A stretch of 64,000 nucleotides of DNA from Desulfuromonadaceae bacterium (GCA_028712075.1 JAQTQX010000016.1:1-64000), one strand, 5' to 3'. Counted from the first letter of the stretch, positions 17,806 through 28,122 are shown. Program-made: numbers and translations. Notes: a model not told the origin generated them from the sequence alone.

Positions 17806-18551
17806 TACGCCATCTGGATCGGACCGTCAAGACTGCCACTAATGAACTGGCGGATGGCAGGATGTGCGGACTCCTGTATCTCCTCCGGGGTGCCATACTC
17901 GAGTATCTTCCCGCGAAACAGAACTGCTACGTGCTGTGCAACATCAAAAATTTCCGGAATTTCATGCGAAACTATTACCGCTGTAAAACCGAACTTGGCG
18001 TGAGTATCCTTGATGAGTTGATGGATCGCCCGCTTGATGATCGGATCGAGACCGGTGGTCGGCTCATCGAACAGAATTATCTTCGGATTCGGCACCACCG
18101 CCCGTGCCAGGCCGACCCTCTTTTTCATGCCGCCGGAAAGCTCGTCAGGGTATTTGTGCCCGGTGTTTTTTAACCCGACATCTTCGAGTGCTGCCGTGAC
18201 CTTGCCACGAATAGCATCTTTTGAAAGAGAGGTCTTCTCCTCCAGCGGGAAGGCGACATTTTCATACACCGTCATGGAATCAAACAACGCGACATTCTGG
18301 AACAGCATACCAAATTTTTCGCGAATCCGGTTCAATTCAGAACGGCGCAAATTAATGATGCTTTCGCCGTCAACCTCCACAGAACCGCTGTCGGGCTGGA
18401 GCAGTCCGATGAGGTGTTTCAGCAGCACGCTTTTACCTTCACCGCTGGGGCCGATGATAGCGGTAATCTTGCCGGCCGGGATATGCAAGTCGAGTCCGTC
18501 GAGCACTTTCTGAGAGCCAAATGATTTATGTACGTTGCGCAGCGTTATCAT
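17805..18551 (-). CDS. mlaF: MlaF-type ABC transporter ATPase
   Basis: A 248-residue ATPase. It shows Walker A IGPSGEGKSVLLK, signature LSGGMKKRVGLARA, Walker B KIILFDEPTTGLDP, and the switch histidine in VIVSHE. It drives the MlaFED phospholipid transporter with MlaE and MlaD. The start is set at the ATG at 18551, one base after the mlaE stop (TGATATGA junction), which implies translational coupling; the open frame extends 13 codons further into mlaE. Confidence 0.95.
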   Translation of the reverse strand: MITLRNVHKSFGSQKVLDGLDLHIPAGKITAIIGPSGEGKSVLLKHLIGLLQPDSGSVEVDGESIINLRRSELNRIREKFGMLFQNVALFDSMTVYENVAFPLEEKTSLSKDAIRGKVTAALEDVGLKNTGHKYPDELSGGMKKRVGLARAVVPNPKIILFDEPTTGLDPIIKRAIHQLIKDTHAKFGFTAVIVSHEIPEIFDVAQHVAVLFRGKILEYGTPEEIQESAHPAIRQFISGSLDGPIQMA

Positions 18552-18552
18552 A

Positions 18553-19314
18553 TCAAAGCAGCACCGATGTAAGAAAATAGTCCCACACAAGAATTATAAC
18601 GGAGGTCAGCACTACTGATTCAGTGGTTGCTTTTGATACCCCTTCTGCGCCATGTCCGGCGTAGTATCCCTTGTAACAACCGATCCACGCGATGATAACG
18701 CCAAAGGAAAAGGATTTGACAAAACCGGAGTACACATCGCGCCAGACCACTGACTTTTCCATCTCATAAAAATATGCCCCGGGATTAACTCCCAAGAGTT
18801 TTACGCCGACAAGCCAGCCACCGTAAATACCGATAACGTCGAAGATCGCGCAGAGCAGCGGGAGGGAGATCATGGCGGCGATAAATTTCGGGGTTACCAA
18901 GTATTTGAATGGATCAAGCGCCATGGTTTCCAGTGCATCGATCTGTTCGGTAATGCGCATGATGCCGATTTCGGCGGTGATGGCGCTGCCGGCACGCCCG
19001 GTGACCATAAGGGCAGCCAGTACCGGTCCGAGTTCACGAATCAACGAAAGAGCGACGGCAGTCCCCAGCATCCCTTCAGAGCCGAACTTGGTGAGCGTGT
19101 AATACCCCTGCAAGCCGAGAACCATCCCGGTAAAAGCGGCCGTGAGGACAATGACGAACAGCGACTTCGTGCCGATAAATCGGATCTGTTTCAGAACATG
19201 TACAAGACTGCCCGGTCTCCGGAAAATCATGTACGTTGAGTAGAGCAGAAACCAGCCGCATCGTCCCAGATCGCGCATGACCTCAACAGTTATATGTCCC
19301 AGTGCCTGAACCAC
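18553..19314 (-). CDS. mlaE: MlaE-type ABC transporter permease
   Basis: A 253-residue permease of the MlaE/YrbE family. It has the conserved ELGPVLAALMVTGRAGSAITAEIGIMRITEQIDALETM core near residues 88-127 and five to six membrane helices. It is the first gene of the mlaEFD-tolC-mlaC operon. The 226 bases between it and the divergent DUF3943 gene should hold both promoters; no -35/-10 pair stands out. Confidence 0.95.
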   Translation of the reverse strand: MVQALGHITVEVMRDLGRCGWFLLYSTYMIFRRPGSLVHVLKQIRFIGTKSLFVIVLTAAFTGMVLGLQGYYTLTKFGSEGMLGTAVALSLIRELGPVLAALMVTGRAGSAITAEIGIMRITEQIDALETMALDPFKYLVTPKFIAAMISLPLLCAIFDVIGIYGGWLVGVKLLGVNPGAYFYEMEKSVVWRDVYSGFVKSFSFGVIIAWIGCYKGYYAGHGAEGVSKATTESVVLTSVIILVWDYFLTSVLL

Positions 19315-19540
19315 TATGAATCCTTTTGAAGATCAAATATATTCAAAAAAAGATATACATCAACTCGAGATAAAAAGCAAAACTGAACTTGATCTTTAGC
19401 AGCGTGAAGGTACTCAGCGTATCGGGAAAAAGGGTTGAAAAAAACAGCGACATGCACTAGCATGGCCAAATTTTTCATACACCAATGTTGCCCTTTAAGC
19501 CGCCCATAGAGTTATCTATGGCGCACCATCCGAGGAATAG

Positions 19541-20416
19541 ATGTTTCGAATCATCGGCAGTTTTTTCACATATCATTTGTTACGCAGATTTGTCGTACTG
19601 ACCGGAGTTGGTGTACTGTTGCATGTATTTGATGCGACGGCCGCGACCGGTGCTCCGTCTGACCTCAATCCAGCCACAGCCGCAGAGGGGAGCGCGTTCC
19701 TCAACAGTTCTTCTGCTCAACGTGCCGTGGTTCCTGATGTTTCTGCAGGGAGCCAGTTGCCACAGTCCCGCGCCACAGGAACTCCTGCCCCGGACTGGAA
19801 CGGTATCTGGCGCGATACCGGTATTGTCTTTGGCGCCCAGGCTGTCGCGGCAGGCGTTACCTACGTACTGCCGGAAAGCTTTTCCAATTGGAGTGCTGAC
19901 CAGAAAAAAAACGGCTTGAAAAAGTACGGGCACAACTTCGTTAGACCGGTCCTTGATAAAGATGCTTTCTACGTCAACTATGTTCTCCACCCCTACTGGG
20001 GCGCAACCTATTACATTCGTGGCAGGGAGCGCGGCCTGGACGAAACAGGATCGTTTGTCTACTCGGCACTGATGTCAGCGATGTACGAGTTTGGTACCGA
20101 ATGCTTTGCCGAACGCCCCTCAATCCAGGATTTGATAGTCACACCTACGGGTGGCTGGCTGATCGGTGCATACCTCTTTGAGCCGTGGCGTGACTCAATC
20201 AAACGCAAGGGAGAACTTCACTGGTACGACCATGCCGTCTTCGTAGTAACCGACCCGTTGGGGGTGCTCAGTCTTGGTGTTGAGAAACTGTTCGGAATTA
20301 AATCCACCATTATAGTTAATAACAGCGCCCCCCATCTGTCTGTTGGTACAGAGGAAACCGCACACGCTGCACCAAAAAACGGCTTCACGATTGCCCTGCA
20401 GTTCCCTTTCAAATAA
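19541..20416 (+). CDS. DUF3943 protein, probable outer membrane
   Basis: A 291-residue protein of unknown function. An N-terminal hydrophobic segment (FVVLTGVGVLLHVFDATAATG) is probably a signal peptide. The DUF3943 signature is clear: DKDAFYVNYVLHPYWGATYYIRGRERG, SALMSAMYEFGTECFAERPSIQDLIVTPTGGWLIG. It stands alone, divergent from mlaE and convergent with the efflux operon (7-base gap). Confidence 0.8.
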   Translation: MFRIIGSFFTYHLLRRFVVLTGVGVLLHVFDATAATGAPSDLNPATAAEGSAFLNSSSAQRAVVPDVSAGSQLPQSRATGTPAPDWNGIWRDTGIVFGAQAVAAGVTYVLPESFSNWSADQKKNGLKKYGHNFVRPVLDKDAFYVNYVLHPYWGATYYIRGRERGLDETGSFVYSALMSAMYEFGTECFAERPSIQDLIVTPTGGWLIGAYLFEPWRDSIKRKGELHWYDHAVFVVTDPLGVLSLGVEKLFGIKSTIIVNNSAPHLSVGTEETAHAAPKNGFTIALQFPFK

Positions 20417-20422
20417 CCTGCC

Positions 20423-21856
20423 TTACTGAATGCTTCCGCCACCCAACACTTTGTAGAGGGTTACCAGATTATTAATCTTCGCGAGACGCACTCCGATCAA
20501 ATTTTGCCGGGCGCCGTACAGCAAGCGCTGTGAGTCGAGCACATTCAGATAGCTGTCAATGCCATGCTCATAGCGGGCCTGGGATAAACTGTAGCTTTCA
20601 CCAGCGGCTCCGGTCAGCGACTGCTGCGCCGCCAGTTGGTCATCAATTGTGCGGCGCAGCGCCAGGGCGTCAGCGACTTCCCTGAATGCGCCCTGTATCG
20701 TTTTCTCGTATTGAGCCACGGCGATGTTGCGGTCAACCTCGGCAATCTTCAGGTTGGCACTGTTGCTGCCGCCGTCAAAGATCGGCAGCGAAATGCCCGG
20801 TGCGACACTCCAGGCGAAAGATCCGGAGCTGAACAAGCCACTCAGTTCACTGCTGCCGAAGCCGACGGACGAAATCAGGTTGATTTTCGGGAAAAAGGCA
20901 GCTCGTGCGGCACCGATATTGGCATTAAGCCCTTTCAGCTGATATTCCGCCTGGCGTATGTCGGGGCGGCGCAGCAGCAGGTCTGACGCTGCCCCGGGTG
21001 AAACATCGCGGCAGACCGAGAGAACGTCGACACGCATCGTAGGGAGCAGGGCTGCCGGCACCGGAGCGCCTACCAGCAGTGCCAGTGTCTGAATGTCCTG
21101 CTCCACCACGCTGGTAAACCGGGCGATATCAACCCGTGCAGCATCAACGCCGGTCTGAGCCTGACTGAGGATCAGGCCGGAAGAAATACCGGCCTCAAAG
21201 CGGTTTTTGATGAGGGTGTAGGAGGTTTGTTCGCTTACGAGCGTCTCCCTGGCCAGCGTCAATCGTTCCTGGTCTGCGGCCAGCGTCAGGTATGCGGCGG
21301 CTATCTGTGCTACGAGACTGATTTGCACAGTGTGGCGGGCCTGCTCAGTTGCCAGATACTGCTGCAGCGCCTGATCCTTGAGGCTTTGAACCCGTCCGAA
21401 CAGGTCCAGCTCATACGAACTGATACCGAGCCCGGCACTGTACTGATGGGTAGTAACGGCCTTTCCGCTGCTGGAAAAATCTTCCGGAATGCGCTGGACA
21501 TTGCCCCCGGCGGTGGCATTGATCTTCGGAAAAAGATCGGAACGACGGATATTGAATTGTGCTTGAGCCCGCTCGATTGCAAGTGCTGCGATGCGCAGAT
21601 CGCGATTGTTTTTCAGTGCCAGAGCAATCAGATCGCGCAGCTGCCTATCAACAAAAAAGTCCTGCCAGGGAATATCAACAATCGGTTTTTGAGGCTCTTT
21701 TACCGTTGCCGGCTGAGAGGCGGTACTGCTTGTCAACGTAGCTGGTACCGGTGAAGTCGGCCTGGAATAGGTTGGCGCCATGGTCGAACAAGCTGCCAAA
21801 GTAAAAAAAGCCGGAACAATGCTTGAAACACGGAGAAATATTCTATTTTTATTCAT
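20423..21856 (-). CDS. RND efflux outer-membrane lipoprotein (NodT/OprM family)
   Basis: A 477-residue outer-membrane factor. The start is placed at the ATG at 21856, two bases after the pump stop, with GGAGGTACC upstream; the open frame extends further. It has a lipobox (FFTLAAC) and two OEP repeats, with RRSDLFPKINATAGG and LLRRPDIRQAEYQLKGLNANIGAARAAFFPKI typical of NodT. It forms the exit duct of the tripartite pump encoded with the two genes upstream on this strand. Confidence 0.93.
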   Translation of the reverse strand: MNKNRIFLRVSSIVPAFFTLAACSTMAPTYSRPTSPVPATLTSSTASQPATVKEPQKPIVDIPWQDFFVDRQLRDLIALALKNNRDLRIAALAIERAQAQFNIRRSDLFPKINATAGGNVQRIPEDFSSSGKAVTTHQYSAGLGISSYELDLFGRVQSLKDQALQQYLATEQARHTVQISLVAQIAAAYLTLAADQERLTLARETLVSEQTSYTLIKNRFEAGISSGLILSQAQTGVDAARVDIARFTSVVEQDIQTLALLVGAPVPAALLPTMRVDVLSVCRDVSPGAASDLLLRRPDIRQAEYQLKGLNANIGAARAAFFPKINLISSVGFGSSELSGLFSSGSFAWSVAPGISLPIFDGGSNSANLKIAEVDRNIAVAQYEKTIQGAFREVADALALRRTIDDQLAAQQSLTGAAGESYSLSQARYEHGIDSYLNVLDSQRLLYGARQNLIGVRLAKINNLVTLYKVLGGGSIQ

Positions 21857-21857
21857 A

Positions 21858-24800
21858 TCACGGTACCTCCGTGGAACTTCTTGCAACTTCAGGCTCAACA
21901 GGGACTTTTTTCTTCCCGAACATTCGCGACACCAGCACAAAGAAAAACGGAATGAAGATCAGGTCGATGAACGTGGCGGAGAGCAGGCCGCCGGTAACGG
22001 CCGTGCCGATGGCGTTCTGGGCTGCGGCACCGGCTCCCTTGGTGAGCGCCAGCGGAAGGGTGCCGAAGAAAAATGCCAGTGACGTCATGATGACCGGGCG
22101 GAGACGAATCTTCACCGCCGTAAGGGTTGCTTCAACCAGCTCATGTCCATCATGCATCTGTTGCTTGATGAACTGTATTATCAGGATGGCGTTCTTGGTC
22201 GAAAGCCCCACTGTAGTAAGCAGACCTATCTGGAGATAGATGTCGTTGGGAAACATGCGCAGTTTGACCGCCACCACCGCTCCAACCAGACCCAGCGGTA
22301 GCATCAGCAGGTTGACGAAAGGGATGGTCCAGCTTTCGTACAGCGCAGCTACCGCAAGAAAGACAACCAGCAGCGAAATCGCGTAGAGCGCAGGGGCCTG
22401 GGCCCCGGCATTCCTTTCTTCATAGGAAAGGCCGGTCCATTCGTAACCGGTTCCCTGCGGCAGCTGGGCCGCCATCTTCTCCATCTCGGCCATTGCTTCG
22501 CCGGTGCTTATACCGGGGGCCGCCTGTCCCAGAACCTCCATTGACGGAATACCGTTGTACCGTTCCAGACGGGGTGAGCCGTACTGCCAGCGGGCGTTGG
22601 AAAAGGCCGAAAACGGCACCATCTCCCCCTGTTTATTGCTGACGTACCAGCGGTTGATATCCTCCGGCATCATGCGATAGCGGGCATCAGACTGAAGGTA
22701 GACCTTCTTGACCCGACCGTCCTGAATGAAGTCACTGATGTAGGAACTCCCCCAGGCGGTGGCAAGAACGTCATTAACCTGAGACAGGGAGACTCCCAGG
22801 GCGCCAGCCCTCACATCGTCGATGTCGAGTTTGAATTGCGGAGAATCATCCTGGCCGTTGGGGCGCACCGCAATCAATTTTTTGTTTTTCATGGCCATGC
22901 CGAGGAGTTGATTACGCGCCTCCATCAGTTTCTCATGTCCCAGTCCGCCACGATCCTGCAGTTGGAAGTCGAAGCCATTTGCTACCCCAAGTTCAAGCAC
23001 GGCCGGAGGTGAAAAGGCAAAGGCAAGGCCGTCCCTGAATTGTGAAAACGCGCCCATTGCCCGACGGGCAATTGCGGGAGCTTTCATATCCTTCCCTTTG
23101 CGAACGTCCCAGTGCTTGAGCCTGACAAAGGCCAGCCCCATGTTCTGACCGCGACCGGCGAAACTGAATCCGGCGACGGTAATGATGCCTTCCACCGTTT
23201 TGGATTCTTTCTCAAGAAAATGTTGTTCCAGCTGCCGTATGACACTGATGGTTCGCTCCTGTGTGGCGCCGGCCGGCAACTGGACCTGGCAGATGATAAA
23301 GCCCTGATCTTCATCAGGCAGGAATGAAGTTGGAAGATGCATGAAAAAGAAAGCCATGGCGGCAACGATGCAACCATAGACCACCAGATAGCGCACCGGC
23401 TTGCCGAAAGAGCGACCGACAATCCCCTCATATTTGTTCCTGCAGAAGTCAAAAACTTTATTGAACCAGCGAAAAAACGGGCAGAACCAGCCGGTCTCAC
23501 ACGCCTCATGCCCCTTTTCAACCGGCTTGAGCAGGGTCGCACAGAGAGCCGGAGTCAGGATCATCGCCACCATCACCGACAGAATCATGGCCGATATGAT
23601 GGTGACTGAGAACTGGCGGTAAATAACGCCGGTGGAACCGGGAAAGAACGCCATGGGGAGAAAGACCGCCGTAAGTACCGTGGCAATACCCCAAAGGGCG
23701 CTGGTGATCTGACCCATGGACTTTATGGTTGCTTCCTTGGGCGGCAGCCCTTCCTCGGTCATGATGCGTTCGACGTTCTCGACAACGACAATGGCGTCAT
23801 CCACCAGCAGGCCGATGACAATGACCAGTGCGAACATGGTCAGGGTGTTGATGGAGTAGCCGCTGGCCGCCAGCACCCCCATGGTCCCCAGAAGTACTAC
23901 CGGAACTGCGATAGTAGGAATCAGGGTAGCGCGGATGTTTTGCAGGAAGAGGAACATGATGATGAAGACAAGGAAGACAGCCTCGATCAGGGTTTGAACC
24001 ACCTCTTCGATGGAAATCTTGACAAAGGGAGTTGAATCGTAGGGATAGACAGCCTTCATACCGGGGGGGAAATATCTGGAAAGTTCCGCAATCTTTGCCT
24101 TAACCCGGTTGCCGGTTTCCAGCGCATTGGCGCCGGCCGCCAGCCGGATCGCCATACCGCCCAGCGGTTTGCCGTTGTAGTACGACTGGATCTCATAATT
24201 TTCAGTGCCGATTTTGCTTTCAGCCACATCCTTGAGCCTGACCGTCGAGCCGTCAGGATTGGTGCGCAGAATGATTGCGTCGAATTGTTCAGCGTTCTGG
24301 AGCAGAGTCCGGGCATTGATAGTGGCATTGAGCTGCTGCCCCTCATTGGCAGGGATGCCGCCGAACTGTCCGGCAGAGAGCTGGACGTTCTGGGCCTGAA
24401 TCGCCGCAATGATATCGTTGCTAGTCAGATGGAAGTTATCCAGTTTTGCCGGATTCAGCCAGATTCGCATGGAGTTCTGAGTGCCGAACAGCTGCAGTTC
24501 ACCGACCCCTTCGAGGCGGCTGACGATATCCTGGAGGTTGGTGACCATATAGTCAGTCAGGCCGTTGCGATCCATGGAGCCGTCTTCTGACACAAGACCA
24601 ACTATCAGCAGAAAGTTTCTGGTCGATTTGACAACCTGAATTCCCGAACGCTGAACGATCTGCGGGAGGAGCGGTACTGCCAGCTGGAGCTTGTTCTGAA
24701 CCTGTACCTGCGCAATGTTGGGGTCTGTACCAGCCTTGAAGGTCAGGTTGATGGCCACTGCGCCGGCAGAATCGCTGGTGGATGACATATAGATAAGATT

Positions 24801-25019
24801 GTCTATCCCGTTCAGCTTCTGCTCAACAATCTGGGTAACCGTATCCTGCACAGTCTGAGCAGAAGCGCCCGGATACATAGCTCTTATTGAAATCTGTGGC
24901 GGCGCGATTGCCGGGTACTGCGAAACCGGCAGCTTCTTGATCGAAAGCAGACCGGCCAGCATTACCATGATGGCAATTACCCAGGCAAAAATCGGGCGAT
25001 TGATGAAAAAACGAGGCAT
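21858..25019 (-). CDS. RND multidrug efflux permease (HAE1/AcrB type)
   Basis: A 1053-residue inner-membrane proton antiporter. It starts [17 protein letters not shown] as HAE1 pumps do. The transmembrane proton-relay pair is in [18 protein letters not shown]. Other typical segments are [15 protein letters not shown] and [17 protein letters not shown]. It is of normal AcrB/MexB length. The adaptor gene precedes it by 150 bases, and the outer-membrane factor follows in near contact (TGATATG). The substrate range cannot be told from sequence. Confidence 0.96.
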   Translation of the reverse strand: MPRFFINRPIFAWVIAIMVMLAGLLSIKKLPVSQYPAIAPPQISIRAMYPGASAQTVQDTVTQIVEQKLNGIDNLIYMSSTSDSAGAVAINLTFKAGTDPNIAQVQVQNKLQLAVPLLPQIVQRSGIQVVKSTRNFLLIVGLVSEDGSMDRNGLTDYMVTNLQDIVSRLEGVGELQLFGTQNSMRIWLNPAKLDNFHLTSNDIIAAIQAQNVQLSAGQFGGIPANEGQQLNATINARTLLQNAEQFDAIILRTNPDGSTVRLKDVAESKIGTENYEIQSYYNGKPLGGMAIRLAAGANALETGNRVKAKIAELSRYFPPGMKAVYPYDSTPFVKISIEEVVQTLIEAVFLVFIIMFLFLQNIRATLIPTIAVPVVLLGTMGVLAASGYSINTLTMFALVIVIGLLVDDAIVVVENVERIMTEEGLPPKEATIKSMGQITSALWGIATVLTAVFLPMAFFPGSTGVIYRQFSVTIISAMILSVMVAMILTPALCATLLKPVEKGHEACETGWFCPFFRWFNKVFDFCRNKYEGIVGRSFGKPVRYLVVYGCIVAAMAFFFMHLPTSFLPDEDQGFIICQVQLPAGATQERTISVIRQLEQHFLEKESKTVEGIITVAGFSFAGRGQNMGLAFVRLKHWDVRKGKDMKAPAIARRAMGAFSQFRDGLAFAFSPPAVLELGVANGFDFQLQDRGGLGHEKLMEARNQLLGMAMKNKKLIAVRPNGQDDSPQFKLDIDDVRAGALGVSLSQVNDVLATAWGSSYISDFIQDGRVKKVYLQSDARYRMMPEDINRWYVSNKQGEMVPFSAFSNARWQYGSPRLERYNGIPSMEVLGQAAPGISTGEAMAEMEKMAAQLPQGTGYEWTGLSYEERNAGAQAPALYAISLLVVFLAVAALYESWTIPFVNLLMLPLGLVGAVVAVKLRMFPNDIYLQIGLLTTVGLSTKNAILIIQFIKQQMHDGHELVEATLTAVKIRLRPVIMTSLAFFFGTLPLALTKGAGAAAQNAIGTAVTGGLLSATFIDLIFIPFFFVLVSRMFGKKKVPVEPEVARSSTEVP

Positions 25020-25169
25020 GGAAAAGCTCCTTTAATGTATGAAAACAAACATAATAGAACGCTGATTTCGCGGATGCGGCGGATTTTCGCTGATTTTATA
25101 CAATTGATGTGGTCGTACCCGCGCCTATCCGTCGAAATCCGGTTTTTCCGTGTTCTATTGTCGTCAGAT

Positions 25170-26363
25170 TTATTTTTTCTCCGCCTTTGCCGTTGGCGGG
25201 GCGGTAGCTGCCGGTTTGCTGCCGAACGGCACCGCTTTCACCACGGTACCGGGCCGTGCCTTTTGGAGCCCCTCTAAAATGACCCGATCCCCGGTTTTCA
25301 GGCCGTCACTTACCAGCCAGCTGTTGCCAACCGTGCGCTCTGCCTTGATGACTTGCGGTGCCACTTTTTCGTCAGTCCCAACCACCATAACCATGGCGTT
25401 ACCGGCCGGGTTGCGGGTCACACCACGCTGCGGCACCAGAATAGCCTGGTCTTTCACCCCTTCTTCGAGGATGGCCCGCACAAACATGCCGGGGAGGAGC
25501 AGCTGTTTCGGATTGGGAAAGAGTACGCGCAGCGTGACGGAACCGGTGCCCGGGTCGACGAACGCTTCGGTCAGCTTCAGAGTGCCCGAAAGTGGATAAG
25601 GAGTGCCGTCTTCCAGCAGCAGCTTTACCTGCGCCTGACCGCCTTTGTGCGAAAGTTGTCCGCTGTCCAGCGCTTTTTTCAGGCGCAGCATGTCCGAGCT
25701 CGACTGCGTCACATCGACATTTACCGGACTCAGCTGTTGAATGGTTGCCAGCGGTGCGCCCTGCCCTGCGGTGACCAGTGCGCCGTTCGTGACGGAAGAG
25801 CGACCGATGCGACCGGAGATCGGAGCGGTTACTTTGGTATAGGCGAGGTTGATGCGGGCGCTCTCCAGAGCGGCTTTTGCCGATTCAATCTCGGCTTCTG
25901 CCAGTTTCATTGCTGCGGAGATATCATCGTAATCCTGCTTGCTGACGGCGTTGATCTTTACCAGTTCCCGGTACCGTTCACTCTTGAGGCGAGTCGGCGC
26001 CAGATTGGCCTCTGCCTTGGCAAGCGCTGCCTTGGCGCCGTTGAAGGACGCCTGATAGCTGGAGGGATCGATCTGGTACAGAACTGTGCCCGCTGCGACA
26101 TCAGACCCCTCTCTGAACAGCTGTTTCTTGATAATGCCGCCCACCTGGGGGCGCACCTCTGCAGTCTGAGATGCGGAAACTCTGCCGGATAGTTCACTTG
26201 TCAGGGTGATCCTCTGTGGCTCGATCGTTATGACGGACACCTCGGGAGGCCCACCTGGGGGCGGTCCGGCAGGTGCGCTTTTTTTACTGCATCCGGACAG
26301 TAGTGTACCGATTACCAGGAAACCGGTGCAGGCAAGGAATATCGTTCTAAACATGGTACACAT
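25170..26363 (-). CDS. RND efflux periplasmic adaptor (membrane fusion lipoprotein)
   Basis: A 397-residue adaptor of the AcrA/MexA family with a lipoprotein signal (FLVIGTLLSGC). The order is a beta-barrel and lipoyl half-motif (GRVSASQTAEVRPQVGGIIKK), a helical hairpin (about 100-175), a second half-motif (AYTKVTAPISGRIGRSSVTNGALV), then the membrane-proximal domain. A proline/glycine stretch (APAGPPPGGPPEV) follows the lipid-anchored cysteine. An upstream in-frame GTG (26369) is possible, but AGAGG spacing favours the ATG at 26363. tetR lies upstream on the same strand. Confidence 0.94.
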   Translation of the reverse strand: MCTMFRTIFLACTGFLVIGTLLSGCSKKSAPAGPPPGGPPEVSVITIEPQRITLTSELSGRVSASQTAEVRPQVGGIIKKQLFREGSDVAAGTVLYQIDPSSYQASFNGAKAALAKAEANLAPTRLKSERYRELVKINAVSKQDYDDISAAMKLAEAEIESAKAALESARINLAYTKVTAPISGRIGRSSVTNGALVTAGQGAPLATIQQLSPVNVDVTQSSSDMLRLKKALDSGQLSHKGGQAQVKLLLEDGTPYPLSGTLKLTEAFVDPGTGSVTLRVLFPNPKQLLLPGMFVRAILEEGVKDQAILVPQRGVTRNPAGNAMVMVVGTDEKVAPQVIKAERTVGNSWLVSDGLKTGDRVILEGLQKARPGTVVKAVPFGSKPAATAPPTAKAEKK

Positions 26364-26400
26364 AATCACCTCTCAAATGTTGATTCTAAATTCTGCTGTT

Positions 26401-26531
26401 CTCACACGAAGGCACAAAGATCACGAAGAAAAACAATAAGCACCGAGTAATCACCTTTTTGGTGTTTGGTTTAAGCGTGAAAATTGTGCAGGTTTCCCGG
26501 TTTCCTTCGTGTCTCTATGCCTCTGTGTGAG
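26401..26531. repeat. Inverted repeats of the ACACGAAGG/CTTCGTGT type
   Basis: CTCACACGAAGGCACAAAG at about 26400-26418 is mirrored by CTTCGTGTCTCTATGCCTCT at about 26503-26522 on the other arm. The arms are roughly 28 bp and imperfect, spanning 131 bp between tetR and the adaptor gene. Similar CACAGAG/CTCTGTG sequences recur at 27952-28080 and 43593-43863. Confidence 0.6.
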
Positions 26532-26631
26532 TGAACGGGTTTCCAGGTTTTGATACTAACAATGCGATTTATTAGTGTAACGTCGTTGCTGCCTGCATTG
26601 TCGGAGACAATAACAGCCCCAGGACTCTCAC

Positions 26632-27207
26632 CTACCGCCCGACTCCATCCCAGCATGCCTCAATGGCACGTTCGATCAGGGTATCGTCGAGCGAGACGAA
26701 GCCGAGGATATGGTCGCGCCCTAATGCCAGCAGCGGGCCGAAAGCGAGGTCAAAGAGTATGACGAGGGGAAAGTCCTTCATGACCTGCTGAGCAATGCCA
26801 TCCTCGAAAAGTTCCTTGAACACATCGCATCCTTCCTGTGTGCCGAGCAGTTTGTCCCGGCGGTGTGCCGCTCCGTACGGGGAGTTGATGAACTGTTCGA
26901 GAAAACGGAAATCGGTGGGATTGTCGATAAAATAGTGGAGAACTGTAGCACCGACATGGAGAAAGCGCTCCCGGATCGGCGTGCCGGTTTCGTACCCGTC
27001 AAGAATGGCAGCATTGAGTCGGTCTTCCAGCTCCCGAAAAAGCGTGGCAATCATCACATCCTTGTTTGCAAAGTAGCGATAGATCGTCCCGGCTCCAACT
27101 CCGGCCTGCTCTGCTATCAGTGCCATCGGGGCGCCATGGAAGCCGTTTTCAGCAATCAGTTCGAGAGCGGCGCGGACGATATCCACTTTTTTATCAGGTT
27201 TTGGCAT
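26632..27207 (-). CDS. TetR-family repressor of the efflux operon
   Basis: A 191-residue regulator. The N-terminal helix-turn-helix reads LIAENGFHGAPMALIAEQAGVGAGTIYRYFANKD (residues about 18-51). The C-terminal ligand domain is variable, as usual. The start at 27207 has GGAGAGCTTG upstream; the longer frame would include the operator. A perfect 18-bp palindrome overlaps its own promoter, so it is probably autoregulated. The efflux genes lie downstream on the same strand and may be read from the same promoter. Confidence 0.92.
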   Translation of the reverse strand: MPKPDKKVDIVRAALELIAENGFHGAPMALIAEQAGVGAGTIYRYFANKDVMIATLFRELEDRLNAAILDGYETGTPIRERFLHVGATVLHYFIDNPTDFRFLEQFINSPYGAAHRRDKLLGTQEGCDVFKELFEDGIAQQVMKDFPLVILFDLAFGPLLALGRDHILGFVSLDDTLIERAIEACWDGVGR

Positions 27208-27224
27208 CAAGCTCTCCGTTGCGG

Positions 27225-27242
27225 AATGAACGTTCATTCCTA
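27225..27242. promoter_or_regulatory. TetR operator palindrome
   Basis: GGAATGAACGTTCATTCC is a perfect 18-bp dyad just upstream of tetR. It touches the -10 element (27246-27241 on the minus strand). GAATGAACGTTCATTC-type dyads are typical operators for AcrR/TetR regulators. Confidence 0.85.
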
Positions 27243-27269
27243 TAATCCGGATGCTTATTTCTGTCAAGG
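27241..27269 (-). promoter_or_regulatory. Sigma-70 promoter of tetR
   Basis: On the minus strand TTGACA (27269-27264), a 17-base spacer and TATAGG (27246-27241) form a near-consensus promoter. It fires toward tetR and, downstream, the efflux genes. The operator overlaps its -10 and start region. Confidence 0.8.
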
Positions 27270-27297
27270 GGAATTTATATGGTTTGTTTGGTTTGTT

Positions 27298-27888
27298 TCA
27301 GGAAAATTTCTGTATGAGGAGCAGATACGGCGCGGCTGCACTGACATTGATCTGTCCCATGCGCCAAATGTGGGTATGCTGCGGTTCCAGTCTGGTCGTC
27401 CACTGTTCTATGGCGCTCTGCTCGTCACTACCGCCGTCATGGCCGGGGTAAATCGTTACAGCGACGATGCCTCCCGGCAGCAGCAGGTGCAGCGCCTGCT
27501 CCAGGGCAGCGACGGTCGTGTCGGGACGAGTGATGATGCTGCGCTCTCCGCCGGGGCGATAGCCCAGATTGAACAGTACCGCACGCACCGGCAGAGTAAC
27601 GTGCTCTGCGAGATATTCGTGTCCGGCCAGTACAAGTGTCACACGATGTGCCAGTTTCGCTTCGTCCAGCCGGCGTCCTGTTTCGGCAATCGCTTCAGGC
27701 TGGATGTCGAACCCCCAGGTATGACCATGCACACCGACCAGCTGAGCCAGCAAAAGGGTGTCATGCCCGTTGCCGCAAGTCGCGTCGACGGCATGATCGC
27801 CGCTCCGTACGAAACAGCGAAGAAACAGGTGCGACAGCGGTACCGGCCCGCGCAGCAGCGATGTGAAAGGGGCAGAGGAATGCGTCAT
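27298..27888 (-). CDS. SAM methyltransferase, MnmM/YtqB-like
   Basis: About 196 residues from the ATG at 27888, chosen because the family fold starts there; the frame is open to 27972. The SAM motif is DATCGNGHDTLLLAQLVG, and motif IV-like FNLGYRPGG follows. The ending TIYPGHDGG...QHTHIWRMGQINVSAAAPYLLLIQK matches the rRNA methylase-like family that includes MnmM (YtqB), which methylates the wobble uridine of tRNAs. The exact target here is inferred only from family. Confidence 0.75.
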   Translation of the reverse strand: MTHSSAPFTSLLRGPVPLSHLFLRCFVRSGDHAVDATCGNGHDTLLLAQLVGVHGHTWGFDIQPEAIAETGRRLDEAKLAHRVTLVLAGHEYLAEHVTLPVRAVLFNLGYRPGGERSIITRPDTTVAALEQALHLLLPGGIVAVTIYPGHDGGSDEQSAIEQWTTRLEPQHTHIWRMGQINVSAAAPYLLLIQKFS

Positions 27889-27951
27889 GTCGCGCAGGGT
27901 AGCAGAATAGTGTCGCGTGCGCCACAATGATTCTAGGACCGATAGTTCGAA

Positions 27952-28080
27952 TAACACAGAGCAACGGAGCAACTGAAAAGTCAGAATCTAACATCAAAAT
28001 ACAGTACTCACCAAAAAGATTCATCTTTGTTTTTGCTTCGTTATTCAGCTGCTCCGTGTTTCAAATGCTTTTTACAGGAT
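27952..28080. repeat. CACAGAG / CTCCGTGTTT inverted repeat pair
   Basis: AACACAGAGCAACGGAGC (about 27952-27969) and CTGCTCCGTGTTTCAAATGC (about 28049-28068) are imperfect inverse copies that flank the divergent starts. The right arm plus CTTTTTACAGG recurs almost unchanged at 43609-43637. Confidence 0.55.
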
Positions 28081-28122
28081 GATTTGTTTGTAATTGGCCG
28101 CCAAAAAAGGTACTACGACAGC

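Noticed and set aside
26863-27930. Plus-strand frame of 355 codons across tetR and the methyltransferase
   Set aside because: It crosses two recognisable minus-strand genes, the operator and the promoter; it is a GC-driven shadow.
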